64,000 bases of DNA, taken from Euphorbia lathyris (Eukaryota > Streptophyta > Magnoliopsida > Malpighiales > Euphorbiaceae). A model generated the notes under the pieces. That model searched no databases. It was not told where the DNA came from and saw nothing but the letters and a program-made list of their open reading frames with translations. The translations under genes were made by a program, and so were the position numbers. Of the stretch, positions 1-8,790 are shown in pieces. The stretch spans positions 88,855,501 through 88,919,500 of the forward strand of contig NC_088915.1 of NCBI RefSeq assembly GCF_963576675.1, read 5' to 3'. Every line of letters starts with the position of its first letter. The stretch's first letter is position 1.

Positions 1-1373
1 TGAACATTGAATTAGAACGTCATTTCGTCAATTAAAGCATCTTTCTAAAATAATACCAGTCCATTGTGTAACAGACGCAACAAAATTGCTAATCTGAACA
101 TTGAATTAGAACATCATTTCATCAATTAAGCAAAATTGCCAATCTGAACATTGAATTAGAACGCCATTTTATCAATTAAAGCATCTTTCTAAAATAATAC
201 CAGTCCATTGTGTAACAGACGCAACAAAATTGCTAATCTGAACATTGAATTAGAACCTCATTTCATCAATTAAGCAAAATTGCCAATCTGAACATTGAAT
301 TAGAACGTCATTTCGTCAATTAAAGCATCTTTCTAAAATAATACCAGTCCATTGTGTAACAGACGCAACAAAATTGCTAATCTGAACATTGAATTAGAAC
401 ATCATTTCATCAATTAAGCAAAATTGCCAATCTGAACATTGAATTAGAACGCCATTTTATCAATTAAAGCATCTTTCTAAAATAATACCAGACGCAACAA
501 AATTGCTAATCTGAACATTGAATTAGAACCTCATTTCATCAATTAAGCAAAATTGCCAATCTGAACATTGAATTAGAACGTTCATTTTATCAATTAAAGC
601 ATCTTTCTAAAATAATAGCAGTCCATTGTGTAACAGACGCAACAAAATTGCTAATCTGAACATTGAATTAGAACATCATTTCATCAATTAAGCAAAATTG
701 CCAATCTGAACATTGAATTAGAACGCCATTTTATCAATTAAAGCATCTTTCTAAAATAATACCAGACGCAACAAAATTGCTAATCTGAACATTGAATTAG
801 AACCTCATTTCATCAATTAAGCAAAATTGCCAATCTGAACATTGAATTAGAACGTTCATTTTATCAATTAAAGCATCTTTCTAAAATAATAGCAGTCCAT
901 TGTGTAACAGAAGCAGCAAATTGCTAATCTGAACATTGAATTAAAACATCATTTCATCAATTAAGCAAAATTGCCAATCTGAACATTGAATTAGAACGTC
1001 ATTTCATCAATTAAAGCATCTAATCTTCATGATTTCTAAAATAATAGCAGTCCATTGTGCAACAGAAGCAGCAAAATTGCTAATCTGAACATTGAATTAG
1101 AACATCATTTCATCAATTAAGGCATCTAATCTTCATGATTTCTAAAATAATAGCAGCCTATTGTGTAACAGGAGCATCAAAATTGCCAAGCTGAACATTG
1201 AATTAGAACGTCATTTCATCAATTAAAGCATCTAATCTTCATGATTTCTAAAATAATAGCAGTCCATCGTCTAATAGAAGCAGCAAAATTAACAATCTGA
1301 ACATTGAATTAGAAATTAGAACATCATTTCATCAACTAAAGTAACCTAATCTTCATAATCTCTAAAATAACAG
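1..1373. repeat. Dimeric higher-order tandem repeat (94+50 bp)
   Basis: Units beginning TGAACATTGAATTAGAAC recur at 1, 95, 145, 239, 289, 383, 433, 512 and 562, and onward to about 1292. A long form (94 bp, containing the GCATCTTTCTAAAATAATA block) alternates with a short form (50 bp, lacking it), which gives a 144-bp dimer. From 433 some long forms lack about 15 bp around TCCATTGTGTAACA. Beyond about 960 the units diverge and pick up a TCTTCATGATT block. The array runs off the left edge. By position it sits in the first intron of the gene whose exon 1 is at 1427-1531. No coding sense is seen. Confidence 0.93.
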
Positions 1374-1426
1374 CATTGAATTCTTCACTCCAAAAATTAA
1401 TTAAACACAAAAACCAAGCTACTCAC

Positions 1427-1531
1427 TGATGATATGAAGCCAGTTTTTCCACGAGAGAAACGGGGAGAGGTGGCGGAGGGATTAACGGCGGCGGAAGGGA
1501 ACCCGGCGTGAAGAAGAAAAGGAGGAGCCAT
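1427..1531 (-). CDS. First exon of a plastid-targeted-type gene (partial, continues left)
   Basis: The ATG at 1531 opens 35 codons ending at a good donor (GTGAGTAG, from 1426), exactly in phase 0. The peptide begins MAPPFLLHAG and is rich in Ala, Ser, Pro and Arg with no acidic residue, as in a chloroplast transit peptide. Upstream on the same strand are a CT-rich leader and a TATA run about 70 nt before the ATG. The next exon must lie beyond the left edge, past the tandem array, so the mature protein cannot be identified. The longer open frame starting near 1759 runs through the TATA and leader and is not preferred. Function unknown; the exon call rests on composition, start context and splice donor only. 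Confidence 0.55.
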
Positions 1532-1599
1532 GGAGGAGGAGAGTGAGTGTAAATGTAAGTGTAAATGTGAGTGAGTGTTCAGTAGAAAAACATGAAAAG

Positions 1600-1610
1600 T
1601 ATATATATAT
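1600..1610 (-). promoter_or_regulatory. TATA box of the left-edge gene
   Basis: A TATATATATA run on the minus strand lies about 70 nt upstream of the ATG at 1531, followed by a pyrimidine-rich leader of CACT/CATTTACA repeats typical of plant 5' UTRs. Confidence 0.5.
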
Positions 1611-1736
1611 AGTTGTTGGAGGGTATAATAGTAATTTAAAAGAGGAGGCGGTTGAAATATCCGCCGGGAAAGGTGGGATTTGTTGAAATTTTGTAAAACA
1701 GAAAGAGTAATGATAGGATAGGTATGAGAAAAATGT

Positions 1737-2035
1737 GTCAACTCAACTGCTGCAGTCAAGGCAAAAGTTAGTTCAAAGACACGATATCGTTTTAACTGCC
1801 GGGTCAGCTTGTCTACGTGATCTTTAGCAGCTCAGCTCACCGGTTTTTTATTTTATTTCCTCAGTATGTTTTGAGGGTAAGAGACACGACACCGTTTTAA
1901 CGGCCGGGTCAGCTTGTCTACGTGATGTTTAGGTAGCTCAGCTTGTCTACGTGATGTTTAGGTAGCTCACTCAGCTCATCTAGCTCAGCTAACCGTTTTT
2001 TTCTTTTATTTTCTCTGAATGTTTTGAGGGTAAAT
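1737..2035. repeat. Two imperfect copies of a promoter-proximal segment
   Basis: A segment with the core GACACGA-A-CGTTTTAAC, then GGGTCAGCTTGTCTACGTGAT, a run of CTCAGCT and TATTTTCTC, occurs at about 1775-1880 and again at 1888-2035. The second copy has an internal duplication of CTCAGCTTGTCTACGTGATG. A third copy is at 3493-3632, on the far side of the nested foldback elements. Confidence 0.75.
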
Positions 2036-3488
2036 TACATCTATGGCCATTGAACTTTATCCATTTTAATATTATGTACTAAATTTCAATTCTTAATAAT
2101 ATGACCATTGAACTTTACATATTTTTACACCGGTAGTCACTCAACATCTCAAAACGACCGTTGACGGCCTTAAAATAAAAAATTCAAAGAGTTAATGATA
2201 TCTAAAAAACTTTAATTTTTGAAAATTTTCGCTTTTAGATTATTTAGGTGTTGTTTGGGTAAGCGAGTAAAAGTTAAAAAAAAATATGATTTTGGAAAAT
2301 AAAAAATATGGATTCATGTTAAATGACGTTCTGAACAACTTTAAGTCTTGAATAATTTTTTTTTCCATTAACGGTTATTTTAAGGAGTTAGTTAAAGTTG
2401 AGTTACCATTAGTGTTAAAACTATGGAGCTATTATTAAGAATTGAAGTGGACAGTCTTGATCACATGCACCTTAATGAGCATGTAGAATTTGCTCATTCA
2501 CTATTAGATCTAGGCTTATTAGAATCCTAAAGTGGAGATTCAAAGCATCATGAGACTTAGATTTAAGGGATAAGTACAAAAAAAATGCCTGTGGTATACC
2601 TGATTTGCGAACTCGGTCCTGTGGTATTTTTTTTTATAAACAGAGGTCTGTGTTACAAACCGTTAGCAAACAGAGGCTAAATTGACTAACGGTGTTAAAA
2701 TTCAAAGAGAAAAGAGTTAATTTGGTCATTATATTTATTTATTTTATAAATTAACCCCCCTAATTATCACAAATAAACCCCAAAATCAGAAAATAAAAAT
2801 CAAAAATACCTTCTTCTTCTTTTTCTTCTTCTTCTTCTTCTTCCTCTCTATCTTCTCTTCGTCTATTTTTTCTTTTTTTTTCGATACCAGATTTCCGAAA
2901 TCGGAAATCTGAAAATTCCAGATTTCCAAAATCGAAAATCTGAAATTTCCAGATTTCCGAAATCGGAAAGATTTCCCAAATCAGAAATCTGGAAATTCCA
3001 GATTTCTGGAAATTTCCAAAAATCTGGAATTTCCAGATTTTGGAACTTAAAAAAATAGAAGAAAGAGAGGAAGAAAGAGAGGAAGAAGAAGAAGAAGAAG
3101 AAGAAGAGAAGAAGAAGGTATTTTTTTTTTTTTTTGATTTTGAGGTTTATTTGTGATAATTAGATAATTAGGGGGGTTAATTTATAAAATAAATAAATAT
3201 AAAGATCAAATTAACTCTTTTCTCTTTGAGTTTTAATACCGTTAGTCAATTTAGCTTCTGTTTGCTAACGGCGTTTAGCACAGACCTCCGTTTGCAAAAA
3301 AAAAAAAACCACAGGATCGAGTTCGCAAATCCGGTATACCACAGACATTTTTTTTGTACTTATTCCTAGATTTAATAAACCTAGATCTAAAGGTAATTGA
3401 GCAAATTTATTTGCTTATTAAAGTGCATGCCAAAATTTTTAGATTGTAAAAATAGATAAAATTTAGTGTCATGGATGTAATTTATCCA
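2033..3488. mobile_element. Outer foldback element interrupted by another MITE
   Basis: The left end GGTAAATTACATCTATGG is mirrored by TGGATGTAATTTATCC at 3473-3488. Further inside, CCTAGATCTA, GAGCAAAT and GTGCATG motifs are inverted on the two sides of the 2566-3366 element. This suggests one or two older terminal-inverted-repeat elements into which the 2566-3366 element jumped. Ends and target duplication are not clean. No gene is seen. Confidence 0.45.
2566..3366. mobile_element. Long-TIR foldback MITE (about 801 bp) with 8-bp target duplication
   Basis: The left arm begins AGGGATAAGTACAAAAAA and the right arm ends TTTTTTGTACTTATTCC. The arms are complementary over roughly 280 bp, including the GGTATACC, CAAATTAACTC and GGGGGGTTAATTTATAAA blocks. 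TAGATTTA flanks both sides (2558-2565 and 3367-3374). The centre (about 2820-3120) is a polypyrimidine/polypurine hairpin enclosing repeated CCAGATTTCCGAAATCGG palindromes. Long TIRs suit a Mutator-like non-autonomous element, though a clear 9-bp duplication is not visible. It has no ORF. Confidence 0.85.
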
Positions 3489-3492
3489 GAAG

Positions 3493-3632
3493 GTCTCAAC
3501 TCAACTGCAGTCCAGCAAAAGTTAGTTCAAAGACACGACATCGTTTAACGGCTGGCTCAGCTTGTCTAGGTGATGTTTAGGTGGCTCAGCTCGCCGTTTT
3601 TTTCTTTTATTTTCTCTGTATGTTTGGATGTT
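3493..3632. repeat. Third copy of the 1737-2035 segment
   Basis: Starts CTCAACTCAACTGCAGTC and continues through AAAGACACGACATCG, GGCTCAGCTTGTCTAGGTGA and TTTTATTTTCTCTGTATG, matching 1737-1880. Together with the first copies it brackets the foldback nest. Confidence 0.7.
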
Positions 3633-3667
3633 GCAATTGCAATACCCTTTTATTTCCTTGTTTTCTT

Positions 3668-3942
3668 GGCTTAAGTGGAAAAAGCTTGATAGCAATAAAC
3701 TATCAAAATGTTTCGATGGATGCTTCAATTTATATAAAATATTCAATTAGTTTTTTTTGAATTTACGTCAAATTTAATTAATTAATCATTCGGTTGTAAA
3801 AAAAAAATAAAAATTGTACGTGAAATATGTGTTGCACGCGTCTTAAAATATTATTACATAATTTACAAAATAAATTAAAAAAGAAGTTATTGTTTGCTCA
3901 ACTGTAAAACTTGTTTTCTCTAATATTAGAACTCCATACCCC
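3668..3942. mobile_element. Left half of a MULE-type MITE split by the LINE
   Basis: Matches the complete element at 52094-52616 (shared CGATTCGGTTGTAAAA-like core, TTAGAATATTATTACATA block, ACTCATTCAACTATAAAA block). The right half resumes at 20545. Outer flanks TGTTTTCTT (3659-3667) and TATTTTCTT (20767-20775) form a 9-bp duplication with one mismatch. The last 13 bp (3930-3942) are the LINE target-site copy. Confidence 0.8.
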
Positions 3943-4872
3943 ACTTGGGTTAGGTTCCCAGGCCTTCCTCTTGAATACTACAGTGATAGATTCCTGAACA
4001 AGATTGGTAGCCTTGTTGGAAAGGTCCACCATGTTGATAAAACTACCATTGGGGCAGTAAGAGGCAAGTTTGCCAGGGTCTGTATTGATATTGATCTTGC
4101 TAAGCCTCTTCTTTCTCAATTCTGTATTCAGAATAAGGTTTTTCATATTGAATATGAAGGTATACACAATATCTGCTTTGAATGTGGTATGTTTGGCCAT
4201 ACATTTGAGGGATGTCCTAAGCAGAGGAAGGAGGTGGAGGAGTTGGTGCAACCTATCATAGGCGGAGCTGAGAAGAGTCAGGGGGAAGAAAGGAGTTTTG
4301 GGCCATGGATGCTTGCCAAGAGGTCAGTGAGAAGGAAGCCACGTGCTAATGTTATTTCTAATCATTCGCCGGATATCAGTAGGAAGATGACTACGCTCCA
4401 GATTGCTCCTGAGATCAAGGTTAGACCCCCGGATATCAAGAAGGGGAGTGAGGCTGGTGTGGACTCAGCATCTGGCTCGGGGTCAAGGTTCGGTGTCTTG
4501 TCTTTGGAGGAAGGTCAGGAATCAGATCCTTCCAATGAGCAGATTGATTTAAGCATGCCTGGTCTGGAATCGGCCGAGCCTGCTTCTAGTCTGGGTAAAT
4601 CTATTAATCCTCTCTTTGTCTCTAATGCTAAGGACAAAAGGAGCTCCCAGTCTCTCCCTTCAACAGGGGAAGGGTCGAGTAATAAGGCTTGTTCTCTGAA
4701 TCCTCCTGTGGATGCTCCTATTGGAAAAGCTATAGGAGTGAGTAAGATTAGCATGAAGAAACTCAAAGTGAAACCTAAGAAGAACCTTAATGGGTTAGAC
4801 TCTTGGGCTAAAAGGAGACCTTCTGGGACCTCCTCTAGGCTCTCTGGAGCCCCGAATAAGTACCTTATCTAG
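3943..4872 (+). pseudogene. LINE ORF1, 5'-truncated (DUF4283/zinc-knuckle gag-like protein)
   Basis: An open frame reads from the truncation point (WVRFPGLPLEYY motif, typical of the RNA-binding region of plant LINE ORF1) to the stop at 4872. A CX2CX4HX4C knuckle reads CFECGMFGHTFEGC at about 4174-4215. The knuckle is followed by a long basic, serine-rich tail. Such proteins coat the LINE RNA in the ribonucleoprotein particle. The N-terminal domain and start codon are missing. ORF2 starts 33 bp downstream, as in other plant L1 elements. Confidence 0.85.
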
Positions 4873-4905
4873 GGTTTGGGCTTGTGTTAGTAGTCTTCCT
4901 TTCTG

Positions 4906-6916
4906 ATGGACTTCTTTGCTTGGAATGTTAGAGGTGCGACGAGTAAGGCAACCCGCATTCATGTTAATGATCTTATTAAACAGTTTAACCCTTCCTGTTT
5001 TGTTCTTCTAGAGACCAAGGTCAGTGGAGCCAAAGCAGATGAGGTGGTTAGAAAGTTTAAGAATTGGAATTGTGTCAGATCGGAGGATACTGGCCGGGCT
5101 GGGGGGATTTTGCTCTTTTGGAAGCCATGTCTAGTCAATATTGATATTGTTAGTATGGACTGTCAGTTCATCCATAGTAAGGTGTGTTACCCTGGTAATA
5201 AACCTTTCTTTGTTACCTTTGTTTATGCCGATCCTGTTTTGTCTAATCGTAGAAGGCTGTGGGAGATCCTTCATTCTATTAGCTCTAACATGGTGGAGGC
5301 TTGGTTGGTGGCCGGGGATTTTAATGATATTGCCCTTTTGAGTGATCAGAGAGGAGGGGGTAATCATTATGTGAACCAGTGCCTAAACCACAAGCAAAGT
5401 ATGGATCTGTGTGGGCTTTCAGACCTGGGTGCTGCTGGCCACAAATTTACCTGGAAAAGAAATAGCTTGTTTGTTAGGTTGGATAAGGTGTATGCTAATG
5501 TTGTGGCAATCTGTAGGTTTCCTGAGGTCAAGGTGCCGAATCTCTCTTTCCGTCACTCTGACCATTGCCCTATCCTCATAAATTTGGTCAAAGGTAACCG
5601 GCTGAAAGGTAACAGACCTTTTAGATATCTTGTGGCTTGGGATTCTCACCCCGACTTTAGGAATTTTGTGAAAAACAATTGGCATCCCAACTCTGATGTT
5701 CTCCTCGCTGCTGAGGAATTCAGGAGGAAGGTGGTTGGATGGAATAAAGACATCTTTGGCCATATTATCAGGAGGAAGAATAAACTCTTGAGGAGGATGG
5801 AAGGTGTTCAGCGTTGCTTGGAGGCTCGCTTCGACCATAGCCTGAATGGTCACCTTAGAGCTCTCTAGAACGAGTTGGAAGCAGTGCTTAGACAGGAAGA
5901 GCTTCTGTGGTTCCAGAAGTCTAGGAAGGCCTGGATTCAAGATGGGGATCGGAATACCAGGTTTTTCCATCTCTCTACGATCATTAGGAGACAGAGGAAT
6001 AGGATAGATGCTATCAAGGACGCTAGTGGCGAGTGGATTTTTGAGGAGGAAGACATTCGTCGCCTTGCCCTTGAGTTCTACAAGGACCTGTTTAGAGAGG
6101 AAGCGGTGGACTTGGAGAGTGCCCACTCTGGTATTTCCTTTCCTCGTTTGGGGGAGGATGCTATTAAAGATGCGTTCCATCCTATTGACCTTAAAGAGAT
6201 TGATCTGACCTTCTCTAGCATCGGTCCCACTAAGGCTCCTGGGATTGATGGTATCCCCGCTAGTTTCTATCATAAACACTGGGATACTGTAAAGGAGGGC
6301 ATATACAGTTTTGTGTTAGGTGTTTTTGGTGGTTCTAACCATATCAGGTCGGTTAATAAAACCCTCCTCGTCTTGATTCCTAAGGTTGTTAAGCCGTCCT
6401 CCTTCCTCCAGATGAGACCCATCAGTCTTTGTAATGTTTTGTATAAAGCTATTACCAAGATTGTGGCTAATAGAATCCGGAAGATCCTTCCGGATATAAT
6501 CAGCCAGAATTAAGGGAGCTTTTTTCCTGGAAGACAATTGATGGATAACGTTGTTATTGCCCAGGAGGTTGTCCATTCTATGAAGATTAAGAAAGGTAAG
6601 AAAGGGATCGTGGCTCTCAAACTGGATCTGGAGAAAGCCTATAATAGATTGAACTGGAGCTTTCTTCTGGATAGTTTAGCCAAAGCTGGTATCCTGGAAA
6701 TCTGGAGGAATTTGATTGAGAAGTGTATCTCCTCTCCTGTTTTCCAGGTCATGATCAATGGGGACATGTCGGATGAGTTTTCTCCGTCCAGGGGAATTCG
6801 TCAAGGAGATCCTATGAGTCCCTTCCTTTTTGTTATTGCCATGGAAAGACTGTCTCACCTGATTCAAGAGGCGGTGTGCAAAGGGACTCTCCACCCTGTT
6901 TCTATCAACAGATATT
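4906..6916 (+). pseudogene. LINE ORF2, 5' part: endonuclease and N-terminal reverse transcriptase
   Basis: The ATG at 4906 opens an apurinic-type endonuclease domain (start FFAWNVRGA; LLETKVSG; AGDFNDI; close SDHCPI), which nicks target DNA. After a stop at 5866-5868 the same frame continues into the RT (KAPGIDGIPASFY; QMRPISLCNVLYK; LKLDLEKAYNRLNW; GIRQGDPMSPFLF). A second in-frame stop is at 6511-6513, just before the FFPGRQ motif. The frame is cut at 6916 by the Copia LTR. The stops fit Gln codons hit by C-to-T change (inference). The rest is at 18392-20479. Confidence 0.93.
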
Positions 6917-8251
6917 TGTTGGTCCCTTGTAAGGTTGTAAGTATAGTTCCAAGGGGGGGTTAGGAACTATTTAAACTTTTTTCGCAATTAGAGCAGACTT
7001 CTTTTTCTAAGGAAAAAGGTTTTAACAGCGACGCTGAGTAAACAGCAAGATACTGGCTTAGTCAACAGGTGACTAGGTCAGTTTCTTAGCTTGAGTCAGG
7101 AGATAGCACTTGGAGTCTATTCCTGAGCTCAGACGTTTAACGCGCACAACTCAATTTGACCTCTTTAGTTGGTCAGTTTTGATTATTTAAAGCAAGCAAT
7201 ATAAATAAGGAGTTAAGGTAAGAAATACTTCACTCAGCAGATTTATCCAGGTTCGGCTTCTTCTAAGCCTACGTCCTGTCCCCGGAACACGTTCCGAGAT
7301 TTCAAATCCTCTACTGAGCTCTTTAAAGGTAGAGCCTCAAACCCTTTACAATATCAGCAATTGAGTATGACAAGAGTACCTTCCTCTATACTTCTACTCA
7401 ATCCTAATCTCTCGCTGAGTACTTAAAACCGAGTACTCAGCCTCTCCTTTCTATCTCTAGAAATGATAAGTGTTTTGTCCTAATACAAAGATGTGCTAAG
7501 ACACTTTAGACGATTTAACAATCACTCTAGACTTTTACACAGATATGAGAAATGTAGTGTAAGAATTTGCTTTGCTTCTTGCTTGCAGAACTTATGTAGA
7601 AATTTGGTCAGCGTAACTGCTTGATCAAGTTCTGTTTGGAATGAAGCTTGTGATTGCACTATTTATAGAGACGTCTGGGCATCGGTCATTTCGAATTTCG
7701 AAATAACCATTGGAGGGAAACGGCTATATGTCGTTGTCATCCTGACTTGCTCAGAGCTCTCGGCCAATCACAATCGTGTATCTTCTATCCTCGGTCAGCT
7801 CAGCAGATGGTCTCTTCTTTTATGGTAAGGTCAACTGGACAGCATACTATGTCATCTGAACTTTGCCAAAAGAGGAAACACTTTGTCTGGAAGTTTTCCT
7901 TCGCCAGCTGTTGTCTTGTACGTTTGTCGAGACTACTCAGTAGCTTCATCTTGAAGTTGTTCCCGAAGGTCTTCTAGATCCTTCCGTTTGCTGAGTTGCA
8001 TTTTGTTTCAAAACGGCAACGTCTTGACATACGCGGGCCGAGTGTACTGAGTTGTTTGACTTGGGCCTTGGCTTCCGTAATGGGCTTGGGCCATTTAATC
8101 CTTATGTCTTATAACAGTTTTAACTCAACATTGAACAAACACATTAGTAGAATAAATTAAAGCATTTAAACTTGGTGTGTTTAGAATATGTATTTTAATT
8201 ATACTTAAACAATTTTGTCAAATCAAAATTATGTGGAAAGGTGTTTCAACA
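6917..8251 (-). repeat. Copia 3' LTR (left copy)
   Basis: Plus-strand ends are TGTTGGTCCC and GGTGTTTCAACA, so in sense orientation it starts TGTTGAAACACC. A minus-strand TATA box, CTATAAATAG, lies at 7659-7668, next to the palindrome ATTTCGAAATTCGAAAT. It pairs with 17047-18386. Confidence 0.95.
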
Positions 8252-8350
8252 AACTCCCCCATTTTGATGTTGGCAAAACTATTCAGCAAGGAACTCAGTA
8301 TGAGCTCCCCCATGATAGTTGACCTAGTATAATTTAGCAAACTCCCCCGT
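8252..8350 (-). promoter_or_regulatory. Polypurine tract and two extra copies
   Basis: The tract next to the LTR (8252-8265) reads AAAATGGGGGAGTT on the minus strand and primes plus-strand DNA synthesis. Two further GGGGGAG-type tracts lie upstream, near 8303-8312 and 8339-8350. Repeated polypurine tracts before the 3' LTR are a known feature of Sireviruses. The rest of the stretch to 8790 is untranslated and AT-rich with no ORF. Confidence 0.8.
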
Positions 8351-8790
8351 AATGATTGAGCTACTGACTTAAGTTTTACTTGAAACTTGTAAGGGTTTAC
8401 ATGAGTAAATTTAAGGTCAGTTTTCAGATTATAGGTCAGCTATTTCAACATATTCTATCTATTCAGCATTAAGCGGAAGGTTTAATCATATAGAGCGCGC
8501 TGAGTAATTATTTGTTCAATGAGTTCTTATCAGAATGTTTTATAAACATATAGGTCAATGTCAAACATGTTATCAGCATTTGATTTAGTCAAATAATTTT
8601 ACAAGTGTTAAACATGGCTGATTTAATTGAAGATACTTAATAACTCAGTAATTAGCAACATATATATCGTAACTTAAGATTTGAAGATGAAGATAAGGAT
8701 ATGATATATTGATGGAAGTCATTCATTACACAGCAACACATAACCAGATAAGGCAACAAAAGATTACAACTATATACTGAGCTAGCCTAT

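Noticed and set aside
1..1373. Regular repeats suggestive of a CRISPR array
   Set aside because: The spacers are themselves repeats (a 94/50-bp dimer), the genome is a plant, and there are no cas-like genes.
7747..8112. ORFs in the Copia LTRs (also 17855-18112, 46203-46605)
   Set aside because: They lie in U3/R regions, differ in frame and stops between LTR copies, and have no coding signature.
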